In this document: one piece after another, positions 24,153-36,700 of the stretch | Layout of the letters: the number at the start of each line of letters is the position of its first letter | Numbering within the stretch: the stretch's first letter is position 1 | Origin: Casuarina equisetifolia | Lineage: Eukaryota > Streptophyta > Magnoliopsida > Fagales > Casuarinaceae | DNA: 64,000 nucleotides | Assembly (NCBI GenBank): GCA_028551475.1 | Contig: CM052358.1 | Location: forward strand, 5,892,501-5,956,500 | Reading direction: 5' to 3' | The notes under the pieces: generated by a model | What the model was told of the DNA's origin: nothing | Seen by the model: only the letters and a program-made list of their open reading frames with translations | The model's database searches: none | Made by a program: the position numbers and the translations under genes

Positions 24153-26424
24153 GCACTTTTAAATGCGGGCCATTAGTGCCAGCTGATATATTGGCTTTTG
24201 GCATGGAGGACAGAAAATAATGGAGCACAGCTGGAATTTTCTTGGACCGCCCACATATCAGAACATGGAATTTTATTGCAGGGGGACCCTTGGCCTCATA
24301 GACTAAGATTTCGAGGAATTTTGAGCATGTGAGATCGGGATAAGATGCCCAGATCTGATGGGGGTTGTCCGTTCGGTGGTGCTTACACTGTATGTAGATG
24401 TGGAAGACAGAGTATATTAGGTTTATACTGTATATAATAATTCAGAATATTTAATTCTTTTCGTCCCAAGTAGTGCCTGAGAGTCACGCCGTCGTAAATT
24501 TTATACATTTACGATGTCATGAAAGGAACGATGGTAACTGGGCCACTGTTGGGCACGTGACGAGGATTTCAAATTTTGAAGCCAAAAGTGGAGTTCGAGT
24601 TGGATTTTAGTATAGTTTATGCTGCTCTGCTAAAATGTCAACCTTTTCAAATACCGTGAAAGCTGGGGGAGTAGATTTATCGGTATCAGGCAGGCTGGTA
24701 TCAATGGTTTCAGGCTGGCTGTGTGACAGTCGAGGTGTGTCAGAGCTTTAATTATGGTAATTGTGGATGTCGGGACGGAAGAGACGGAGTAAAGCAGATC
24801 ACGGCCATTGAACTTTGGTTGGATTCGGGCGTCGACGACTCTAATTTTGTAGCTTTCTGTTTGTCTCGTCCCTTGTCGTGCCGGAAGGCTGTAGTGTTAG
24901 CCGCTTCAAGGAAAGAGCGGTGGGGGTTTAACAGACGTTGATGTGTCATTATTTTTTGCACCGACCATGCAACTAATTATCTATTGATAGTGTTGCTTAA
25001 TTATCTATCCATGCTTGGAGGCCAAGTGATGCTCAGGTGGGAGGCTTTGGACAAAGACTTTATAACAGTATTCTTCGTCATTGATAATTCTAAGGATGTA
25101 GGGCCATTCCTTGATGGATGAACCAGTGGTTAGACATCCTTTTATTTTTTGTTTTTTCTGAGTTGGCTAAGTGACATTTGGAGATTAGATCAAAATATTC
25201 TATCGCTTTTAACTTTTCTTAGTATCTTCCCCCTACTTTATTCTCTTCCTCTACCAGACGTAAGTAGATCTTTCTCCTTGATTAGGACGCCGTAACTGTA
25301 ATTTTTTTTTTTTTTCTCTCCTTTGAATTACCAATCAGTAATAAAATAAAGGGTGTGTCATGAAATCTGTATGCGTATTCAGAAAGCATCGTTAAGAGTT
25401 TAGCAGAATGTTGTTCAAATTGTTGTGTGAAATTATAAAAATAGTGATGGCGTTAAGCCAACCACAACTAAGTTTTGGGTACCCAATTGTTATTCTTATT
25501 GACAAGCTGCACTGCTGTCATTTGCGTCACAGACTGGGAACAGACGCGTTTCCTCATTAAACGCCTTGAATCAGTCTTTCTAAGGACCGAAATAATTGGA
25601 AACAAAACATGTCTAGTCTTTGTGGGTGGTGTCGCAAAGCAAATGTAGCGGTTGGGGTTTGGCCGTGTAACTCGTTTGTTTAGATGTATGGTTTGAATGG
25701 CATATCTATAGGCTTTCTAGGTTGATCTTTTCTGGTCTCTGTTGTTAGTGGGGGAATGTTGCGGCTGTTCGGCCTTTCATAGTTTCTCATTGTTGAGTGT
25801 TTTTTCTTGTTCTCCCCTGTTTCCCCTGCTACTGGGAAAACAAGAAAAAACAATCTTCAATATTTAGAGAAAGAATGTATAAGACTTTTCTTTACAACAA
25901 ATACAACCAAGGAGAATGGGCCTAATCAAATGAAATGGGCTTAAACCACTACAATAAGAAAATAGCAAAACAAGAAATGAAACAAAACAGCCCAATAACA
26001 TTAAATACATCAATATCCGACAAATTTCTTGCAAACTGGACATGCATCTTTCATCAACCAAAATGCTAGGAATAACTGGAGCAGGTTTTCTGGCGCGTGA
26101 GAAAGAGGCGGGGAGAGAGATTACGTCCAATCCTTTTTGATCTGCACAGTAAGCAGCGGAACCCAGTGAATGTGAGTACAAGTTTAAAGCAATGGATCTG
26201 TAAGAAGTCATCATAATACTATATATATAAAAGGTGAAAAGCTTGGGTACCAAGTGACGTCTTATCGGAGCCAAAAGCAGTCTTTCACATTTTGCTCGTG
26301 CTTCCCCAGGGTTCAGGATGTTGTGGAAGTTTAATTGCCAACACTAGATGAAAAGCAAATATCGTTCAAGAAAAAGCATAGATGACTATCCAAAATCTTC
26401 TATTTGGATAGGAGAGCAAAATGT
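24153..26424. other. Intergenic DNA between the GT47 gene and tRNA-Tyr
   Basis: The first few hundred bases are probably the GT47 3' untranslated region. Beyond that I see only short frames without motifs. A 14-bp perfect inverted repeat (TGTTTTTTCTTGTT at 25798-25811 and its complement at 25839-25852) lies near 25.8 kb, of unknown meaning. Confidence 0.5.
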
Positions 26425-26513
26425 CCGACCTGCCGGATTCGAACCAGCGACCTAAGGATTAACTGGTGGATTCCAACTACAGTCCTCCGCTCTACCAACT
26501 GAGCTAAGGTCGG
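26425..26513 (-). tRNA. tRNA-Tyr (GTA) with a 17-nt intron
   Basis: On the minus strand the sequence starts CCGACCTTAGCTCAGTTGG and ends TTCGAATCCGGCAGGTCGG. The acceptor arms pair (CCGACCT with AGGTCGG), the D arm carries TAGCTCAGTTGGTAGAGC (internal promoter A box) and the T arm carries GGTTCGAATCC (B box). The anticodon loop is CTGTAGA, anticodon GTA. A 17-nt intron (TTGGAATCCACCAGTTA) interrupts it one base 3' of the anticodon, as is normal for nuclear tRNA-Tyr in plants. The exons sum to 72 nt. A TTTT run follows within a few bases and can serve as the RNA polymerase III terminator. Confidence 0.97.
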
Positions 26514-29021
26514 AGTTGGCATTACCGAGCATATGATTATTAATAGAACGAACATAACTTTCATTGAACGATTAGACAAGTCTCCTAATGGAAAGGTCAC
26601 TTTGCAAAAGTGTACCCACGTCAATGCAGTCTAAGCGGGACAGTTGCCATAATGATGGATAATTATGGTCCCATGGAAACAAAAGCTGATCCCATGGTTT
26701 TTCAAATTCAATGTTTGTTATTCTTTTTTTGTTTGTTTACTTATTTATTTTTCGACTCAAGAGGATGTTACTTACCAGTTAAAAGTATATATATATATAT
26801 ACTTAATTCAAGTTAATGGCTCTCTACATCAGATGCATTTTGGTTCACTAGTAAAATTTTATGCTTTTTAGATCGACAAGTCATCTATCTTTACACCTTT
26901 CGTGTAGCAAAGTTTACTAAATAAGACCAGTACCGGTCATTTTTGTCCCAAAGCCACCGCTCGCAGCGGAAAACGTTGTTGTCGTTAAAGTTTTCACGGC
27001 AAAGTAGAGATTCCCTTTGGCTAAATGGAAGACAATCTAATCATAAAAGCTGATGAGAATTTATAATGAAAGGTGGACATATACGCCTAATTATTGCAAT
27101 CTATTTTGGTTTTATATGACTAATAATGGTCTGCATGATTGGTGGTCCAGTCATCTTTCGGTGACGTTCGCTGATTGTTTTGTTTGGCAATAATTTGTCT
27201 CTTTTCTTCTGTTTTTTTTTTTTTAAATAATAAGTGAACATTCAATTTGGGTACCTGCTCTTCTTTCACAGAAGGGTTCCATTCTAGATTGAATCCTTGA
27301 ACACTCGTTGTAGTTTATATGCTTCCACTCCGTGAACATTCTGGTCATTCACGGGTTCAAAACGTTTAAATAACAGGGAGCTATTTACTTAATCCTGTTC
27401 CTAGCAAAACTGATGCTCGTGAGCTACATTGTAAAGTAGGCATCCTAGGCATTACCGCATGACTTTCTGGGTATTCACGTGTTTGAGTTAGAATAGTTCA
27501 GCAATGGCGAATGCACATTGTGAAGCGCACGAATCCTAGGTTATGACATGACTTTCAGGGTCTTCGATTCACGGGTTGATATTGTTTGACACTGGCAAAT
27601 GCATACAAACCGAGCGGACCATGTGACAGCGGTGTTACTGTGTACGCCTGAATTTGTGATGCTCTTTTTATGCTTCTTTCCAAACAAGAGCACGGCTTGA
27701 GTAACTTTCATGTTTGGCCGCCTTTTGAAGCTCCAAAAAAGAGTTGTCTTGTTATGCAGCTTGATTAAGATTCCTAACATTACACTTGTACTAGAGGTTG
27801 CCTGCGAGTAAATTATGGAGCTGCAGGTGATATACTAGAGGTATTCGCCATGGGAGGAAGCAAATATGAAGGGACTGAAAAGAAGATGAGCATGTATTAT
27901 TGGTGGATGGATTTTGTAGAAGGACCCAAGTTTTTTACTCTGCCTAAGGCCCTTCGAAGAAAACATATACGACAAACCATCTATAAGTCTTGGCTTAGCA
28001 TTAGTACCATCGATTTAACCCTCTGGGAGATGCAATCACAGAGAAGGAAGAAAGCAGGGAGGTGAGCTGCAGCCAATGAGAGGAGAAACCAAAAAGATAG
28101 AGAGAGTTGTACAACTGGAGTGAGACATGGCTGCCGTAGGCGAAAGACGAGCACTTGGAAGTTTATGATAAAAACATGCGTTTTATGGTTCATGTGTTGT
28201 ACATAATATGGAGCTGATCGGGTGCATCAGGTCTACCAAAACACGGAACCCAAAACCCTCCTGGCCCTGGCAACAGGTTCCCTCCCCATTGGCAGTCCAA
28301 CTAGGAGACGGGAAAAACTACTTGAAGGAAAATTTTAGGGGTACTAGAATTAAGCACGACTTATTATCTTGTAAGGTTATATATTCATAAGCTACAATGT
28401 GTGCACAAATCTTCATGTGTCTTTCATTGTCGTAGCTGCTCTCCTTTTGCTTCATCACCTTAGTTAAAGTGCAATTTGCTTGCTCACAGGTCGGACAATC
28501 ACTTCGTCGTTCAGTGTTCTTCTGTGCATGACCGATTAGATTCAGTCGTGGTTTGACAAGTAAGAGATCGAGTGAGCTACTCTTTTCTTTATAGTTTGCG
28601 TGGACCTTCGGAAGGCAAAACAAATTCAGACAATCAACTCCAGTCTCTATCTCTCATGTCAAACACTTGAATTCATGGGATTGATTCCTTTCCCTACGTT
28701 ATATAATTACCTAGAGGATAAAGGATAAATGTATCGTAGTTATGATAGATATTGCAGATATGCTAAAATATTATCTTAAACAAAAGCAAACGACAAATAT
28801 GGGTCTTTTATTTCTCTTTTCAGATTTGTGTTGTTGTGAATGGACTCAATACCACAAAATAAACGACAGAAAACCCTGCAATTCTCGGGTGCTTGGACGC
28901 TCAGCTGCTCTTGCACCTACTTTTAGCAGGCAGGACCCCATCTCAAGACTCCCAAAACAAACGGCTTACAAACTAACAAGCTTTTGATTCACAAGACAAA
29001 CAGAAAGGCAATCAACTGGCG
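26514..29021. other. Intergenic DNA between tRNA-Tyr and the XTH gene
   Basis: There is no convincing gene. A 71-codon frame at 27850-28065 (+) starts with a reasonable ATG but has no recognisable domain and no supporting splice partners. The final part is probably the 3' untranslated region of the minus-strand XTH gene. Confidence 0.5.
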
Positions 29022-30314
29022 CTAGCACTCGGGCGTAAGTGTGTGGTCTCTATTTGGGTCCATGCAATAGTTGTAGACCAAGTAATTGCTCTGCACCCAT
29101 GCCATGGCTGATTGCTGCTGTAGGCTTAGTCCGATGGACCCAGACGAGGAGGCAGATGGTGGCCGGCAGGAGGAGGCCTGAGAGGCAGTGCAACCGCCTA
29201 GCTTGAAATCCTTGTACCTACCAACGAAGGGTTGGTACTGATAATTCGCTTTGTATTTTCCGTTTTCAGTTGCCCAATCTGATGCATCCCAAATTGACCC
29301 GTACACATACATTGGTCTTGATGGAAATGTGGCGTCATTTTTCCTTGGATACCTCCTTACTGGCACATCATCTACCAGGAATCTGGACAAGACACATTTG
29401 AGACAAATTTATGAAAGCGAAATACATAATTCACAAGCATCTCTATCATCGGGGCGAAAATTACGCAATCAAATTAGATATTGTAGTATATTTTAAGCAT
29501 GCAAATAGTTGTAGCGAAGTATATATGACGTGTTTTCAGCAAGCTCAAACTTTTAGTTTGCAAAACTGTGCCTCCAACGAGAAGAAAAAAGGGGTGCCAA
29601 TTACATTATCTCACTGGGATTCCACAGTATAGCATATTGGTGATAATCTTGCGTTGGATCAAACCAGAGGTGAAACCTCATCTCCCTTCCTATTAAATTT
29701 CGATCTCCACTTCCTCTGACAAATACATTCGTCTGCAGAGTATATGGCTTATCAGGTGTAGTTCCAAGAAACTCGATATCGATTTCGTCATGGTCCCCTG
29801 GGTGGTCCTCGTTGTTCGAAAGCTATCATTCCCCAACCGACGAACAAAAACGAAAAGTTAGGGTCCATAGATAAGAAAAACTTATGAGAATGATATTATG
29901 CAGTCCTTACATAGAATGATGTAATGACCCCCGCAGTATAGCCAGGTTGTAGCTTGACGGCAGCACCGAAGTAGCCGGACTGATAGGGATGCAGCGACTT
30001 GAACCCGCTTCCTGTGGTTTCAGAAAGTGCAGTGAATGAGCTTTTTGAGTGGAGAAAATATGCACGAAACACAATCAATAAGAAAAGAAACGAACTTGAG
30101 AGCTACAATAATCAAGACCTGAATTACTATCAAGCCAGATGGTTAAGGAGCTCTGCTCTACTCTCTGATGCTGAGGACCCCAGAGGTTCCTAAAGCCTTG
30201 ACCGAAGCTTATGGAATTAATTCGTGAACTTGGGAAGTAGCCAGGTGAGGGTGGACCCTGAGCACTACTTGCAGAAATCATCAAAACAAAGGTAAGATAC
30301 AGAAGAGGAGCCAT
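29022..30314 (-). CDS. XTH32-like: Xyloglucan endotransglucosylase/hydrolase, XTH31/32 type
   Basis: Four minus-strand exons (30119-30314, 29911-30011, 29605-29822, 29022-29382) give 291 residues with closing phases. A signal peptide covers about residues 1-18 ([16 protein letters not shown]). The GH16 domain follows, with the catalytic block [10 protein letters not shown] (residues 110-119; nucleophile E112, acid/base E116). The C-terminal XET region holds [32 protein letters not shown] and a Cys-bearing tail ending LTPEC. The N-terminal WGPQHQRV and the GSGFKS...[21 protein letters not shown] segments, and the absence of an N-glycosylation site right after the catalytic block, match XTH31/32 (group III-A, more hydrolytic) as I remember them. 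The product is secreted to the wall and cuts or rejoins xyloglucan. A TATA-like element lies at 30433-30440 on the minus strand. The frame stops two residues earlier than the usual CWG ending. Confidence 0.95.
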
Positions 30315-32915
30315 GAAGGGGAAGGAGGAATGAGATACTAGTGTAGCAAAACAGAGTAACTCTGCTTGAACGAGGGGCCGGACAAGCAATTGGAAGTGGG
30401 GTTGTTCGTTGAAGAGCATGGCTCTGCCGTCGTATAAATAGCAGATTAGAGCCCCACAAGCAGGTAAAGTGATGAGTTAGTTGACAAGGGAGTTATACAT
30501 GGGGACAAAATCTATTCAGTCGGCAAGTAAAAATTATCTACTTGTTGCCTTTGCGTTTTCTCTTTTCATTGCGTCTTCATAGAGAACTCCCCTTTCCAAG
30601 AAATCTTGTTAGTGATGGTTGCTCACTTGCTAAAGCAAAGATGAAGCTGATAGAAGACGGGATTACTTAGTATTTTCCTTTTTAGGCTAATTTGATCAGC
30701 ACTGAGAAAGTCCTGTAATCCTGATTAGATTTATGCGTTAAAGAACTGCGTATCCAGCTATTTTTTCCGGTATCAAACAGTGGCAGACAAGTTAGGAGCA
30801 AGTTCAAGAGTTCCAAAGAGGGACGGTACATCTGGAAGCATCAAGATTAGGGACAGTCTCTTTGTAGTGGGTATGACTTTACAAGCTTTGGGAACACAGA
30901 GAGATGTCCAAAGTCCATTCACCAGTTAAAAAAGACCGAGACAAAGTTGTCTTTGGAGACCTGATCAGTACCATCAACATAAAGGATGAAGTTGGAGAAC
31001 AAATTGAGTATGTAGAAGGGCAATGGGTATTCTACCAAGTGAATACGAACAAGGGACCCCACTTGCCGATTGAACAAGGTAATTCGTATTTCTTTTTGAT
31101 GAGTGGGCATATAAAATGATTTCAACTTTTCAACTCTAAAGACGAGCTCTGAATAGGCTTTAGAACTTGAACAATATTGTGTTAGTCAAAATGGACCATA
31201 GTTGGGAAAGGACAATGCTTATATACTAGAGATTATGTGTATGTGGAGACTGTATAAACTGTTCTTATCCTCATTTGTGCTTCATGTTAACAATAGAAAT
31301 GTTGAAATCATACAAAATTAGGATTAATTCAGGTTTATAGAAGATTTCTAAGGATGTTAAGATAGTCAAGAAAATTATCGGGAGGTTCTCCTAAAAATGT
31401 TGAAAGGAATCCTTTCTTATTAAAATTAGTGAGAACTACTGAATGACTATTATATGCTTTAGCTTATTTTTAGATAACTTTTTAGTCTTTTAATTTGAAT
31501 AGTTAGCCCTCATTGTTTACCATAATTTCTAATTTAATTTTTCCATCCTAATTTTCTTGAAAACAAGGTAAGAAAAGAAAAAAAGAAAAAAGAAAACGGA
31601 TTGGCACAAAGTTGAGAGCATTTTAGGTCATCTCAATGATGTAGCAATGTGCCATGACGGTTTCAGTGGGTGCTAGGACTACGTTGGTGTCGAGCACTAT
31701 TGACTTTCAGAATTTAAATACGGAAAAGGGTATTAAAAAAGTAAACATGAAAAGAAAATCTTATTACTTATATTGACTCTTCTAAATATACTTCTTATTA
31801 TTTTTTTAAAATATCGTAGATTGACTACGAGAAACAATATGGAAAGAATTTGCTCTTCCTATAAGAAATAATTTCATTTTGAGTCTTCATTCGACGACAT
31901 TGACTTTGAATAGAATATGTAGTTTAATTAATACGAGGTCACCATCCGAACAACTTTCTAAGAGGTTCCGTTGGAGTTTGGCCAACCTCAAGTCGTATTA
32001 CTTTGGGGATACTTAGCTCGGTCTTAAAACAATATTGAGGTTGGTTTTTCTTGAAATGATCCAACCTTTCTCAAAATGTTAATAAATAAATTTTAACATT
32101 TTTTTCAAAATTATTTGATTATTGAAATGTAACATTGAATATGGTTATCAATTTACTAGTTGCATATTAATCAATTCGTTGACAAAAGAGAGAATTCGAA
32201 GTCCTTTGCGAAGAATCAGATTAAAACCTATGGTTTATAAGCTAATATATAGGAGGACTGATAACTAAAGGATCAGAAATTCTAAAGAATAATCAGAATG
32301 TACCATTTTGTTTACTCTTCTATATTTCATGTAAGTGGTCTAAGAAAAAGCTTGAGAAAGTTAAGTATAAGAAACATATTCTTGACGTGTAAGAGTCATT
32401 ATTGATGGAATTGTTTATTTTATTTAGTTAGAATATTAAATTAGAAGAATCTAGATCAAAAACTCAATAGCAAGATTACCGATGAAAGACCTTAAAGCCC
32501 TAGATTCAAATCATCTTATCTTCTTTACCTTATAGATAAATAAAATGAATAATATGTAATTTTCATTGCTAATGAGGTGCTACATAAAAAAAGTCCTACT
32601 TGAATGGAGAGAAACATTTATGTAAGTGATTATGTTATTAGTGAGAAAAAATCACTCAGAAAATTCGAGTTCAAACTAGTTTTCTTCCAACTGCCTCGGG
32701 CCGCTGGAAAAAATCAACTTTCTCCATGTCAGCAAAACTTGAATTTTCTTATGGAAAACGTAATTTCAAATAATGGTTAAAAAGAAAAAAAGGAGAGAAG
32801 AGAAGATTGTGAGCTAATGTCCCTTATAGTCATTTACTTCGGATCCTTGACGACCAGGAACTGGTTTGATTTGGTACCTTGATCAATTTCTGTTAGTATT
32901 AAAATCAGAATTAAA

Positions 32916-33738
32916 TCATGTCAGCTGTCCCAATGAGTCCAAACTTTGGGCAGTGAACCCACCATCTGACGCATCCTTTCGACCAAAAACTTTTTTAATG
33001 CAATTTCTTGATTTCCTGACATCCAACCGATCCTTCAACAAATCATTTGGATAAGACAGCAACTTAGGTAACCTTGATTGCGAGCCAAAGACGTACAAAC
33101 CATTTAATATGTCAGAAGGCCCTTCCAAAGTTGGTTCCATGCCAAATAGACAAGAGCTTTGAGTCACTATGCCATGGAAAGACGCCATGTTAGGCACCTT
33201 TTTGTGTATGCTCTCATCCACTAAAGAAGCAAAAATTCACCCAGAGCATCGAAATTAACTGCTAAAAAATATTAAGAGTGAAAAAAGGAATGGATATGAA
33301 CCTTATTATATATGCAGAGTTAGTCTCAGCCTCCAAGGGATGCCAACCTAAAACAATGTACAAGCTTGGTTTCATGGATCCTAATAGGACGCTAAGAAAG
33401 TCAAGGTAGTTACCAAAATCTGGAGGCAAGTTATGTGAATCCATATTTGTTCAACCTCCTTTGGCCGAGAGGCAGATATTACTAGTCTTTAACGAACCCT
33501 ACGAATGCGACACTGACAACCGACGAAATTCTAAATCCAACAGCTTTCCTTCTCATGCCGGTGAATTCTTCGTCATTATTAGTTTTTTTCCATGGAAGTC
33601 TTTAACAAACAAATTGGACCTATCAACAGCTGAACTTCCAAGTTTGACAAAGTGATCATGCAGAAAGAAGTAGCTCAAACGCTGCTCCGGGCGTGAAACC
33701 TGAACCTCCAGGTAGGCTGCCGCGTGTTGGCAAAGCAA
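32916..33738 (-). pseudogene. Possible gene relic, unassigned
   Basis: Three minus-strand open segments follow one another: about 33553-33738, 33262-33444 and 32916-33221. Their peptides look protein-like rather than random, for example AYLEVQVSRPEQRLSYFFLH, YLDFLSVLLGSMKPSLYIVL and GLYVFGSQSRLPKLLSYPND. I could not connect them with simple GT-AG junctions in a common frame, and I do not recognise the family. It could be a broken host gene copy, part of a real gene whose exons I have mis-set, or coincidence. Confidence 0.3.
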
Positions 33739-36700
33739 ACAACGGGAAAAGTTGCGTGAGCTACTGCTTTTTTGAGGTTCTTAGTCGCTTGGGGCTATGT
33801 CCATCAGCTCAACGGCAAGTGGGCGCCAAAGATTTTGATGGAAGCTGAGACAGGGTAAGAAGGTGACGCACAGCCATCTAATTCTTTATTTCATATAAAT
33901 AAAAGTTGTGCAAGCTCCTCTTCTCTGGGTGGAGTATCAATTAGAGGAACATTAAAAAGTCAGATAGTAGGCTGTAATGGGGTGCAATTACATGGAGAAG
34001 GGTTGGCTACGTCTGAAACATGATGCAAGAAGAGCTCTAGCTTTTGGTATATGATTATTGAGGCCTTAGTGGAATTGAGAGGTCTAGCTTAATTGCCATG
34101 GGGAGGATGGCGGATACGAGAGAGGAAATTCTTGGGCTTATAAGTGGGTTGGTTATTCTCCTTTTGAGGCATTTTTTTGAGAATGAAATTTAGGCTCACG
34201 ACATATTTGAGTAATAGAACAAGTGTTGTGTGAAACTTATAGCTAGGTTTAACACCTAAACATGGACATTATTATTTAACATAGATAAAACTTGAGACCT
34301 TTTTTTAGTTGCATATAATTTTTAGCTTTTAAGCTTAATTTTGGTTTCAATATTTTAAAGATATGTTAGCACGAATGCAATATATAAATGTGAAAGAAAT
34401 ATAAAATTTAAAATAATAAACACATTATGTTACATTTACTGTTATCAGTGAAGTTTCTGATCTTTCTTTTTTTTCTTATTGAGTTTTTAAAAGAGAGTAT
34501 AAAAGGATGTTTAAAAAATCTACCCACAACTCTTATATAACTGTTTTTAGCACTCTCAACACTCACATGGTTGATCTCTCTCTTCAATAGTGGTTGCAAT
34601 AGGAAGTAACATCCTCTAGTTGCTGCCCTTGTAACAATGCAACCTTTTTTTTTTCTGCCATCCTAAGTTTTTCCATATTCTTCTTTTTTAAAAGTAACAA
34701 AAGAAATCCTAATTGAGTGTCACCAAGAATGCCTACGAACTACACACAATATATAAATATGGTAATTAAATTACATGTCTTCCCTCACATGTACATAAAA
34801 AAGATAAATCTAATCTTACTAATTTTGATTCTAAATTCTTACACACACATATCTATATACACACACAAGCATTACGGGGAGGAGATAACTTTCAAGGCGA
34901 CGTTATCGTATCTTTCTTGCAAGTTAATGATCTTTTGTAGACCTTCAATGGAGAAATTTGCCAAAAGGATCTGTTCGGCTGTTGGTCGATATGGCCTACT
35001 TGACTAAATGCGAGGGACGGTTTTGGCGACAAAACAAACTCTGCACGATTTATTACCACATGACTTAATGGCCATCAAAATTTAAGTTGATTTGGACAAA
35101 TCAGGTGCTTCTTAGCGTGTGGAAGAATCATTATATAGATTCTAGAGCTTCTCTGCCAGTTTCTCAAAAACCCACAGCCATTCCATTGATCTGAAATGGT
35201 AGAAAAAATTTCTAACTACAAAATTGGCATGTCGGCTTCCAATTGTGAAGGGCATCGAAGTCTTGTGCTATATAATGTAATAGGCCAGAGACTTAGACTT
35301 AGAGTAAGACTTAGGCTTTATCTCCTGTTAACTCAGGGAAAAGTTAGTTTCTAACCAGTTTCTAACCTCGCATGAAGGGACAAGATCGAGTGAGGCTAGA
35401 TATTTCTTGAGAAATTTTCAATCATAAAGCTAAGGAGTTTTAACACGACGCCTGGGACAGACTCTCTAGTAGCAACCTACAGCCCTCAAGGAACTGCACA
35501 ATCCACTTGATTTGAAAAGACCACCATCAATCCATTTGGTTAATCGGGATGCTTTCGTCCAAAGTGTACCCGTTCTGATTATGGTGTCGGCTTCTGTCAT
35601 AGCAAATTGGCCCTACTTATTGTAGCATATTAAATGAAAGCCCTTCACCAGCTCCCAACTTAATAGAAACTGGTACCTATTGGAATCGAACCTTTTTACA
35701 TGATTGAGACATAAGGAGACAAAAGGAGAACGCAAGACTAGCCCAGCTAGGACCCCTGGAATTTTTTATTTTTTTGTGATGTATGGCTAACAAGGTATCA
35801 GCGAGATGAGACAGAAGATAAAGATTTCTCCACATGCAACTTTTCGTTGAGGCATTCCATTGGGTAGCTCCAAAAGGATTCATGTCGTACTACTAAAGCT
35901 CCTGCTTGCTCAAACAGAATGGTCAAGACAATTACTATAAAAGGCGTCGTAACTGGGGCTTAATTGAGCGAGTCCGCCGCATCTTTTGACTGAGCGCCTG
36001 GTTTAAACCTTCTATGTTCTTGGATCATCACAAGCCCCGATTATGCTCTATCTTTTACCGAAGAGATTTTTAAAAAAGCAAGAGATCATTCCATATAATT
36101 GATATGTATAAGCGACTAGAAGATAACCAAGGGCCCATGGTTTCTGTAATACGTAAACGTCTAGCATTCCATCATGATTGTGACCAATGAGATTGGCATT
36201 GGGGAGAACAAGAGGCCATGCTTTTGCAGTATGAAATTTGACAAGTAAACAACAAAAACATGCCATTTCGATAAAAGAAATATAAGATCTTTCCTAATAA
36301 CCATTAATGTCGTTATCTTTTAACAACATTAGATGAGGACTGACCTTGGCAGATAGTGGATGACCGGATCTATTAAATTTACTTGACGCTTACATACTAC
36401 CAGTTGCATGGCATGACTAAACACGTTGATAGTGAATACAATTTAACAGGTCATGGTTGTTTGCTATGTCTTCAACATCCGCAAAGCTGTAAGGGAACCA
36501 ATTCCTGGTAAGTACAATAAATGGATTAAATGCGAAATGAGTTTATTGGGTGCTCATGTCCTGATGTCAAACATCCAGAAAATTTCTTCGGCCGAACAGA
36601 TATAGACAGCTTGACATTACAATTTTCAAGTCGAAGCAACATGATACAAGGTACCGACAGTCGGATCGAAATATTGATTTTCCTTTGAAAACATAAGGCC

